A stretch of 64,000 nucleotides of DNA from M3007 sp964550795 (GTDB lineage: Bacteria > Bacteroidota > Bacteroidia > Chitinophagales > Saprospiraceae). Numbering within the stretch: the first letter of the stretch is position 1; each line of letters starts with the position of its first letter. The stretch covers positions 1-64,000 of the forward strand of contig CAZKBH010000017.1 in NCBI GenBank assembly GCA_964550795.1, given 5' to 3'. The notes beneath the pieces are model-generated. The model had not been told where the DNA came from. It worked only from the letters and a program-made list of their open reading frames with translations, and ran no database searches. Position numbers and translations under genes: made by a program. This document shows, piece after piece, positions 57,815 through 64,000 of this stretch.

Positions 57815-59554
57815 CTACTCCCCTCTGGGAAGCCGCCGCATTTTCCGGATGATCTCTTGGTTCTGCTCGGGCCTTTTATCCAAAATCTTTTCAAATTTAT
57901 CTCGTCGGACTGGCTCTGGGAACTTCTCCAAAAACTGCTCAGATTGTATTTTGCTGGGGCTTTGTTCCATTTTTTTCAAATACGCATCCTCCAGTATTGG
58001 TTGTACTTTGCTGAATACTTCGGGTTTCGTTCGGGCCGCTTGTTCAATTTCCTGGAGGCGCGCGGGTTGGGGGAAATCCCGAAGATACTCCGTCACTTTT
58101 TGCTCGGTTGGACGCGTTTGAACAGCAACTAAGTATGCTTCTTCCACCTCAGCCATTAATTTTTCCCGATTTTCGGGGCGGGATTCAACCACTCTTTTTA
58201 GCTCCGGGAGTCGCTTGGTTTCTGGGAAATCAAGCACAAATTGCCGAATTTTGGCAGGATCCGGCTTGGTTCGTATGTTTTCAAAAGATTTGATTTCAAG
58301 CGCCACAATTTTATCCTGCACCTTTGCCTGGTATTTCCCGCTGGCCTCGTAACGTTTCTCATAGGCCCGCAAATCTGCCAAACGCCCACTGGTTTCAGCC
58401 TTGTAAAAAAACGCTTGCTCGAGCCTCGCACTTTCTGGATGTGCTTCGATGAACCCTGCATAGGCCTCCGGAGTCTTTTGAATATAATGTGCGTTCACCC
58501 ATGCGGGCAAATCCGGCGCAAATGCCCAGGTAGCCGCCGGAACGATCACCAAAAAAGCCAAAAACAGGGCCAATGCACGCAGGTTTCGGGATACTGACCC
58601 TTGCTCCTTCCTCGACACTGAGGGAGAAGGCATCGGCGGCGGCGGTGAAAAAATCGGAGCAGGTGGAGCCACCGGGGGCGGTGCAGGGGGCGGCGGTGCT
58701 GCGGCAGCTTTTGGAACCGATATCGCAAGGGCCGCCGCGCTTTGAAAGGCAAATTGCTGCCCGCTGGATTTGAAGCCCACAGACGACGTAGCAACGGCAG
58801 ACTCCGAAGCGCTAACTTCCTCATATTCAGGCGCTTTTTCCTCTGCCACTACCCGTTCGGCGGCGATAATTGTGACTGTTTCCAGCAGGGATACCTCCCG
58901 GGGAATTGGCTCATCAAAACCAGGCACCACTTCCATGATAGAAACCTTCACCAGCAACTGATGAACACCCTCCATTAGCGGCGTAACATTAAAATTCCAT
59001 TCCGTGAAACCCGTATCTCGAATGAGTTGGGTACGGGAATTAAGCGCTGTAATCTGGAACGTACCGCCTTGAGCATCCACCAGTTCCGCGCTCATCACAT
59101 CGGAAATTTCGACCTTGGATTTAATTTCCACGTGTTGATCCAGCAGGATGTTTTCCAAAATCGCATCTTCATTCACGGCCACACGGATGGTGCAACGGGT
59201 GGCAATTTTTAACTGCATCACATCCGGCACCCGATAGAGCACGGAGCCAGTTTTTGCGGATTTCCCCTCTTTGGGCGCAGCCACCGGGGTCGAAAAATCT
59301 GCTTCCGTCAAGCCTGCCAATAAATCAAAAAAGTCAGCCGAAACCTGATCAACCCGCCGCTGATATTCCTCAAAAGAAATGGTATTTCGGAACCGCTCTT
59401 TGTTCGCAGCGTTCAAACGGGCAATGAGCGCCGACACAATTCGGTAGCATTCCCCGCCTTCTGGCAGTTTACTCAAAAGTGCCTGAAGCGCCTCGGGAAG
59501 TTGCCCCTCCCGGATTTGTGCCTCCAGATTGCGACGAAGTTCAGCGAGATTCAT
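57815..59554 (-). CDS. transmembrane protein with EAD11-like N-terminus, beta-sandwich and C-terminal repeats
   Basis: ATG 59554 chosen (MNLAELRRNLEAQIREGQLP); a longer frame to 59611 lacks similarity. 579 residues. Residues 1-85 match the effector-associated domain 11 pattern (short helices, NAANKERFRNTISFEEYQRR). Residues about 105-235 are a beta-sandwich with VEISDVMSAELV, TALNSRTQLI, TEWNFNVTPLMEGVHQLLVK, wording I associate with domains of Bacteroidota conflict and signalling proteins. Then a Ser/Ala/Pro-rich linker (286-312 almost all Pro/Ala), one membrane helix (325-346) and, from about 425, three ~55-residue helical repeats (FPETKRLPELKRVVESRPEN, FPQPARLQEIEQAARTKPEV, FPEPVRRDKFEKILDKRPEQ). 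Predicted N-terminus inside, repeats outside. No enzyme domain. It follows the membrane LytTR gene by 59 bases on the same strand. Confidence 0.82.
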   Translation of the reverse strand: MNLAELRRNLEAQIREGQLPEALQALLSKLPEGGECYRIVSALIARLNAANKERFRNTISFEEYQRRVDQVSADFFDLLAGLTEADFSTPVAAPKEGKSAKTGSVLYRVPDVMQLKIATRCTIRVAVNEDAILENILLDQHVEIKSKVEISDVMSAELVDAQGGTFQITALNSRTQLIRDTGFTEWNFNVTPLMEGVHQLLVKVSIMEVVPGFDEPIPREVSLLETVTIIAAERVVAEEKAPEYEEVSASESAVATSSVGFKSSGQQFAFQSAAALAISVPKAAAAPPPPAPPPVAPPAPIFSPPPPMPSPSVSRKEQGSVSRNLRALALFLAFLVIVPAATWAFAPDLPAWVNAHYIQKTPEAYAGFIEAHPESARLEQAFFYKAETSGRLADLRAYEKRYEASGKYQAKVQDKIVALEIKSFENIRTKPDPAKIRQFVLDFPETKRLPELKRVVESRPENREKLMAEVEEAYLVAVQTRPTEQKVTEYLRDFPQPARLQEIEQAARTKPEVFSKVQPILEDAYLKKMEQSPSKIQSEQFLEKFPEPVRRDKFEKILDKRPEQNQEIIRKMRRLPRGE

Positions 59555-59613
59555 GGCGTTTGGATGATGGTGATTGGTTGAAAGAGGTTTAATCAGGGAA
59601 TAACAAGGCAAAT

Positions 59614-60534
59614 TTACCCGCCTCCAATGCGCCCCCGCAATTCCTTGAGGCGCGTGCGCTGCATCACGAATTCGGTTTTGTCATCGTTGAGGCGGAGTAT
59701 GTATTTGTCGTTTTCCCAGAAGGAATAGTTTTTTAAATGCGCCAGGTTGATAATGACCGCGCGATTCACGCGAAAAAACTTGTCCGGATCAAGTTCAGCT
59801 TCCAATTCAGCCAGGGTTTTTCGGATGTTGTACGTTTTGCCTCGGGTGAAAGCGCGGTAATTTTTCTCCTCCACTTCAAACCACAACACCTCCTGTACCG
59901 GAAGCAGAGTTTCGCCAATTTCATCGCGGGCTTCTACGGTTTTTAGAAAATTGTTGGCCACCGTTTGGGTCTGCGCCAATCGGGCGAAACGAGTTCCTTG
60001 CCAATCGTTGTAATCCAGAAACAGGTTGATATTCAAGATTGAATACCCAAAAATTAGAAACGGCAAAAGATAGTTGACATACATCCTGGCGGTGAAAAAA
60101 TACTCCGGGAAATAGCTTGTCCAGGTATAATCCGGGTAAAAAACCACCAGATAACGCAGCGCATTGGTAATGGGTCCAAAAATCAAAATCACCCCCAAAA
60201 CAAAGGGCAAAAACTTCAACTGATGCATCAGTACCCCAGCAAAAGTAGGCGGCAAACGATCCATCCCCACCAAATGCACATACCGGATCGCAAGGCGCAT
60301 GAAAATAAACACCGATACCAGTTCAAACAACACATAATAGCCCAGCAATGCCCGCAAATAGGCCCAAATTTCTCCTTTGAACAAGGTGCCAAATTCCCCA
60401 AAACCAGGCCTTTGAAGTGTAAAAAACTGATAAAGTAGCACCCCAAGCAGGGTAAACCACAGCCATCGCCAGCCCCGCGCGAGTCGGAACGTGAGCGGGA
60501 TGTATTCGGTGTTGTGTAGCGCCTGTTCTTGCAT
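59614..60534 (-). CDS. membrane-anchored LytTR transcription regulator
   Basis: 306 residues from ATG 60534 (an ATG ten codons upstream lies almost on the promoter element). The first ~190 residues contain four hydrophobic helices (WLWFTLLGVLLYQFFTL, LRALLGYYVLFELVSVFIFM, FLPFVLGVILIFGPI, YVNYLLPFLIFGYSILNINL). The C-terminal ~100 residues form a LytTR DNA-binding domain (VLWFEVEEKNYRAFTRGKTY, NIRKTLAELEAELDPDKFFR, VNRAVIINLAHLKNY). No receiver domain, so the signal must come through the membrane part or by partner contact. Located directly upstream of the EAD11-like gene; the two probably form one transcript and one pathway. Confidence 0.92.
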   Translation of the reverse strand: MQEQALHNTEYIPLTFRLARGWRWLWFTLLGVLLYQFFTLQRPGFGEFGTLFKGEIWAYLRALLGYYVLFELVSVFIFMRLAIRYVHLVGMDRLPPTFAGVLMHQLKFLPFVLGVILIFGPITNALRYLVVFYPDYTWTSYFPEYFFTARMYVNYLLPFLIFGYSILNINLFLDYNDWQGTRFARLAQTQTVANNFLKTVEARDEIGETLLPVQEVLWFEVEEKNYRAFTRGKTYNIRKTLAELEAELDPDKFFRVNRAVIINLAHLKNYSFWENDKYILRLNDDKTEFVMQRTRLKELRGRIGGG

Positions 60535-60543
60535 TTTCAAAGG

Positions 60544-60551
60544 CGAAGGTA
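60544..60551 (-). promoter_or_regulatory. near-consensus -7 element TACCTTCG
   Basis: One base from TAnnTTTG, on the minus strand 9 bases before ATG 60534; the transcript would be nearly leaderless. Confidence 0.45.
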
Positions 60552-60702
60552 GCATGGGATGCACCGTATTTCACGCTTCCAAAACCGTATTTCAGGCAAA
60601 ACACCCAGTTTCTCACCCCTGTTTCGGCCCTGAAAAACCCTGCCTCAGCCCCTGCCCCTTGCAGCGCTGTTTCCGCTCCCCCACCTTTGTCCCAACATAA
60701 CC

Positions 60703-60769
60703 CCCTAAACGCTAAACACCTAAACATTCTCAACCGCTCAACATTCTCAACGCCCAACCGCTCCACATC
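60703..60769 (+). repeat. CTAAAC/CTCAAC-type leader before the S41 protease gene
   Basis: Several units: CTAAACGCTAAACACCTAAA, CATTCTCAACCGCTCAACAT, TCTCAACGCCCAACCGCTCC, then ACATC and ATG. Confidence 0.6.
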
Positions 60770-62170
60770 ATGAGTCTTTTCAAATTCATCTTCATCATAC
60801 TCGCAGCCCTTTTGTTGTCCAGCATTTTTTTCCCCCTCGCCGCTCAAAGCCCCGCTGAAGCCTTGAGTGGCACTTGGGACGTGACCCTTCGGCACGGAAG
60901 CATCGGCGAAATGCGCAGCACCCTCGATTTCCGATTTTCGAGCGATTCAAAATTTAAAGCCAGTTCGCACCGCAAAGCTGTCAAAAACATGATAGGCGGT
61001 TTCAAAGCGGGTTCTGCCAAAATGTTCTCCAAAAAAACCATGCTCCGCAGCGGGGCCTTTCTCAACCTCAGCCAAGGCGAAGCCAGCCTGCAAGCGGACA
61101 AAGTGGTATTCAATGCGATGCTCGATATGGTGGTCGTTGCCGCTTTCCCATGTCAGGGAACTTTGGAAAACGGTCAACTCCGCATTCCACTTCAAAACGC
61201 CAAAGGACAAAACGTCGGCATCCTTGAAGGCACCCGAAGCACTGCTGTTGGGCCAAAAGATGATTACCCCGCTTTGGTAAACGAACTGATNNNNNNNNNN
61301 CGCGTGCTGGAAACTCCGGAAGGGAAGGCTGTTGCCCGAAAAATGCCCGCTGTGGGCCAAAAAGCCCAGGACGACCTGGATCTCGTGTTCTGCTTTTCCA
61401 CATTCGCCAAAAAATTGCCCTTCTCGCACAAAATGCTCTTTCGCACAGAAACCCCTAACGCCGGGGCAGCACAAATCCAAAAGCAGTTTTCGTTCCGGGC
61501 CAATCAAGTTTCGCTCGAAGAAAAAACGCCCCAAACGGTAGTGCTGCGCATCAAATCTTTCCGTTGTCCGGGCCGCGATGTGGACAGTGTGATGCAGATT
61601 GTGTTGGCCAAAAACTATCAAAACCTCATCGTGGATATTCGCGGGAACGGCGGCGGTGCGCTCGAAGGTGGTCTTACACTCGCGCAATATTTGGTGGAAA
61701 AAGAAACCGAAACGGGCGTTTATCTCACCCAAAAATGGTTCAACGAGCACCCCGCGCCGCCCACTGCCGCCGAACTGGCCCAGATGCCCGCGTTCAGTCA
61801 GCCCGATGTGCTGGCGTTCTTGCAGGATTTGGACGACAAAGGATTTGTGGTGTTAAAAGCCAAGCCCGGACCACAACGTTTCCAAGGCAAGATATTCCTG
61901 CTCACGGATCGCCGCTCGGCCAGTGCCTGCGAACCCCTGGCCTGGAACTTGAAAAATTCAGGCCATGTGACCCTCGTGGGCGAAGCTACGGCCGGCGCCA
62001 TGCTCAGCGCCTCCAGTTACCCGTTGCGCAGTGGCTTCACCGCCGTGATTCCCAACGGCGACTACTACACCCCCGACGGCACACGCCTGGACCTGGTGGG
62101 TGTTCAGCCGCATATTCAGGTGAAAAGCGAAGCGGCGCTGACGTATGTGCTGGAAAATTTGATCCGATAA
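60770..62170 (+). CDS. exported S41-family peptidase
   Basis: 466 residues including a ten-N gap. Signal peptide (ends FPLAAQ, residue 26), an N-terminal ~145-residue beta-rich domain (GTWDVTLRHGSIGEMRSTLD, ILEGTR), and a C-terminal-processing-peptidase-like domain from about 260: strand VVLRIKSFRCPGRDVDSVMQ, NLIVDIRGNGGGALEGGLTL, then the nucleophile region FLLTDRRSASACEPLAWNLK (second Ser of SAS), LVGEATAGAM and PNGDYYTPDGTRLDLVGVQP. No PDZ domain was recognised. Acts outside the cytoplasm on unknown proteins. It is divergent from the LytTR/EAD11-like pair and shares a 235-base spacer with it. Confidence 0.87.
   Translation: MSLFKFIFIILAALLLSSIFFPLAAQSPAEALSGTWDVTLRHGSIGEMRSTLDFRFSSDSKFKASSHRKAVKNMIGGFKAGSAKMFSKKTMLRSGAFLNLSQGEASLQADKVVFNAMLDMVVVAAFPCQGTLENGQLRIPLQNAKGQNVGILEGTRSTAVGPKDDYPALVNELXXXXRVLETPEGKAVARKMPAVGQKAQDDLDLVFCFSTFAKKLPFSHKMLFRTETPNAGAAQIQKQFSFRANQVSLEEKTPQTVVLRIKSFRCPGRDVDSVMQIVLAKNYQNLIVDIRGNGGGALEGGLTLAQYLVEKETETGVYLTQKWFNEHPAPPTAAELAQMPAFSQPDVLAFLQDLDDKGFVVLKAKPGPQRFQGKIFLLTDRRSASACEPLAWNLKNSGHVTLVGEATAGAMLSASSYPLRSGFTAVIPNGDYYTPDGTRLDLVGVQPHIQVKSEAALTYVLENLIR
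61291..61300. other. assembly gap (10 N) inside the S41 peptidase gene
   Basis: Ten N; the frame is kept across it. Confidence 0.95.
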
Positions 62171-62330
62171 AAATGATGAAATAAACTCGTCTCGGAGTGC
62201 CCGAATCTCGGGACTTGAGCAAAATCCGCTTCAATACTGACGCATATCATTCTCTTCGGCGGTGAAAATGTGCACCTTTGCTCAAACAAGTGATTTTTTA
62301 TAGCCTACACCGCGTGGTTTGAATACAATA

Positions 62331-62344
62331 ATGATTATAATCAT
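62331..62344. promoter_or_regulatory. 14-bp perfect palindrome ATGATTATAATCAT
   Basis: Perfect dyad 69 bases upstream of the universal stress protein ATG; a possible operator for a dimeric regulator. No further support. Confidence 0.35.
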
Positions 62345-62413
62345 GTTAAAATCAGGCATTTGTCACTCAAATCATTGAAATCACACCAAATCATCGTTTA
62401 AAGTCCGCGCATT

Positions 62414-63285
62414 ATGAAGACCATCATCGTTTGTACCGATTTTTCTCCGAGTGCTACCCATGCGGTACTTTATGCCGCAGCATTGGCAAAAGCAACCGAA
62501 GCACGGCTGATTCTGTTCCACTATTTCAACTATCCAATTCCGGCAACAGACCTTCCGGCAGTGTTTCCAAATGTTTTTGCAGACGAAATGGCGACCAGTT
62601 CTGAGCATAAACTCAATGAACTGAAAGANNNNNNNNNNNNNNNNNTTTGGTTCAGAGCTATTCGATTGATATTGAATGCGTTGTGCGGTCCTGGGACCTA
62701 CAAAGTGATTTGGAGGAAGTTTTCCAGGCAGAACAGGCCAATCTGGTCGTGATGGGTATGCACGGACAGTCGGCTTTGGCCAATGCCTTGTATGGCAGTG
62801 TGAGTTCTACCGCCATCAGGCGTGGCAAATTGCCTTTACTCGTGATACCGCGCGGCGTGGTTTTCCATCCCCTGAAAAAAATCCTGTTCCCATTCGACGA
62901 TCACGCCATTGCAAACCCCGAAACCGTCCAAGCGCTTCGGGATTTGGCTACTGCTTTTGAGTCATACATCGAAGTGTTCACCTTGTTTGATTTGAAAAAA
63001 ACACCGGAATTGGTGCCGCAGGGTGGTCTGTCACCCGCAAAACGTAATCTCCAGACTTTGCTCAAGGGCATTCAACACGGTTACTCTTACGAAAATGAGG
63101 ACGCGGTGGACAAAGGCATTCTCTACGAAGCTGCCCGCAGCAGTGCTAATCTGGTAGCCATGATTCCGCACCAACATTCTTTTTTGTCCAACCTGTTTAA
63201 TCAGAGTGAAACGCAGCGGGTAGCAGCCACTATAACCCTTCCATTATTGGTCATGGGAGAAATGGTTCAGCAAAGCGAGGGGTAA
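62414..63285 (+). CDS. tandem universal stress protein (interrupted by gap)
   Basis: Two UspA-like domains in one gene. The first starts MKTIIVCTDFSPSATHAVLY and, after the gap, continues LVVMGMHGQSALANALYGSV and SSTAIRRGKLPLLVIPRG, with the G-x2-G-x9-G-(S/T)-like nucleotide loop seen as GMHGQ...GSVSSTA. The second domain begins KKILFPFDDHAIANPETVQA and is more degenerate in its nucleotide loop (IPHQHSFLSNLFNQSETQRV). Seventeen N at 62629-62645 break the frame: the 5' and 3' parts are in different frames if N are counted as given. About 290 residues in total. Role: stress adaptation, probably ATP-binding by the first domain. Confidence 0.87.
62629..62645. other. assembly gap (17 N) inside the universal stress protein gene
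   Basis: Seventeen N, unlike the other gaps of ten; the frame is not kept across it. Confidence 0.95.
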
Positions 63286-63330
63286 TCCTTACTACTGGAC
63301 ATTTTTGGTTTTGCTTACAGAGCTGTAACC

Positions 63331-63420
63331 CGCCTCGGGAGGCCTCAAAATGGAGATTTTTCTAAGGCCATTTGCACGCGGCCTGGGATTCATTCCTGAG
63401 CAAATCAGCTGATTTTGGGC
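63331..63420 (-). repeat. dispersed repeat, copy C (inverted, extended)
   Basis: On the minus strand it reads CCCAAAATCAGCTGATTTGC ... GGCCGCGTGCAAATGGCC ... GAGGCCTCCCGAGGCGG, matching copy B over about 88 bases and copy A over about 55. The remainder of the 63286-63644 spacer shows no gene. Confidence 0.85.
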
Positions 63421-63644
63421 AAGCAGAAAAAAGTACGAATCCCAAGTTCTTGAAACCAAATCTCCACCTACACTCGTATATCCGAAACAACCCTAAAGGC
63501 TGCGCACAGCTCAATTTTGGCCCCGGGCAGGACAAATTCGACTCATTTAGCGTCCGTTTGGCGCGCGATGCCAAGTTCCTCGCCCGGAACGTCCCAAAGT
63601 TGTCCTACATTTCGCGCTCCTTTTAATCAAGGTTTAACAATACG

Positions 63645-64000
63645 ATGTCCGCAGGTTCTGGTCAATCAGCCGTTTTAATTTTTACCCGAACTGCTTCCGA
63701 GGAGGCAGCAAACAAGGTGTTTGTACAACGCGCGGGAAAAAACAGTAACCGCAACATCGCGGCACAACTGATCCGCCAAACGATTGCCACAGCCAAGCAG
63801 AGCAAACTCCCCGTATTCGTCCACGACTCCGACGCCCAACACGCCCAGACATTTGGTGAAAAACTGACCGATGCGCTGGAATCTGTTTTCGCTCGTGGAT
63901 ACGAACGGGTTATGGTAATTGGCAACGATTCCCCGGGGCTGAAGACCTCCACGCTCCTCGAATCCAACAAACTACTTACGCGAAATCCGTTGGTGCTCGG
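63645..64000 (+). CDS. DUF2064 (glycosyltransferase-like) protein, 5' part
   Basis: From ATG 63645 the frame stays open to the window edge (118 codons and two bases). It begins MSAGSGQSAVLIFTRTASEE and contains KLPVFVHDSDAQHAQTFGEK and ERVMVIGNDSPGLKTSTLLE. The VIGNDSPGL text is the signature of the DUF2064/COG3222 family, a GT-A-fold group related to rSAM-associated glycosyltransferases. The usual N-terminal KxPxxGxVKTR motif is replaced by RAGKNSNRNI. The gene continues outside the window. Confidence 0.8.
   Translation, partial: MSAGSGQSAVLIFTRTASEEAANKVFVQRAGKNSNRNIAAQLIRQTIATAKQSKLPVFVHDSDAQHAQTFGEKLTDALESVFARGYERVMVIGNDSPGLKTSTLLESNKLLTRNPLVL

Noticed and set aside
63362..63574. 70-residue minus-strand frame ending PKSADLLRNESQAACKWP, similar to the end of a frame at 25148-25357 (PKSTDLLRNQYPAACKWP)
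   Set aside because: The similarity is fully explained by the shared DNA repeat (copies B and C); upstream parts of the two frames are unrelated.

Overview
The window is chromosomal DNA from a member of the Bacteroidota, most likely Saprospiria (Saprospiraceae/Haliscomenobacter/Lewinella type); the genus is an inference. Visible support: several large secreted proteins end in a type IX secretion (T9SS) sorting domain; many genes lie behind the Bacteroidota -7 element TAnnTTTG rather than a Shine-Dalgarno site; and the gene content is typical of the group (BatA-like vWA protein, LytTR regulators, SprB and delta-60 repeats, an EAD11-like domain, bTHX, isc genes). Five runs of N (15651, 22290, 36096, 61291, 62629) mark a draft or metagenomic assembly; two of them break reading frames.

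Layout. 1-7.4 kb: quinolinate synthase nadA and an acidic hypothetical (minus), then two T9SS proteins (M14 carboxypeptidase, VCBS/FG-GAP propeller) and thymidylate synthase (minus). 7.7-16.5 kb: BatA-like protein, the iscS-iscU-iscA cluster (minus) with a repeat-filled iscS-iscU spacer, a C-terminally short methylmalonyl-CoA mutase small-subunit gene, a Kazal+META lipoprotein and a phosphoglucomutase/phosphomannomutase. 16.5-26.4 kb is repeat-rich accessory DNA: gene remnants, a delta-60 protein, RNase R, a RayT-type Y1 transposase inside a field of REP palindromes, a dispersed ~55-90 bp repeat and a 163 bp MITE-like element. 26.5-37.1 kb holds three giant secreted T9SS proteins: two tandem paralogs of a gingipain-fold-like family and a sortilin-type propeller with dockerin-like and cohesin-like parts. 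37.4-44.6 kb is mostly housekeeping: MltD, a LytTR response regulator, FtsY, glycogen genes glgA-glgC and ruvC. 44.6-57.7 kb mixes unknown membrane proteins, GNAT and PNPOx-fold proteins, tRNA-Gln, the 37-codon bTHX gene, a WD40 protein, an AstE-like zinc enzyme, a PhoD-like phosphatase, a macrodomain, a coupled kinase pair and an OmpA lipoprotein. 57.8-60.5 kb is the most unusual locus: a membrane-anchored LytTR protein followed by a transmembrane protein with an EAD11-like N-terminus, a beta-sandwich and C-terminal repeats. The window closes with an S41 protease, a gap-broken universal stress protein and a partial DUF2064 gene.

Functionally the region combines core metabolism (NAD, dTMP, Fe-S assembly, glycogen) with cell-surface degradation and adhesion (T9SS cargo) and one candidate conflict or signalling unit. 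Intergenic DNA carries several unrelated families of short repeats, some sitting directly in front of start codons.
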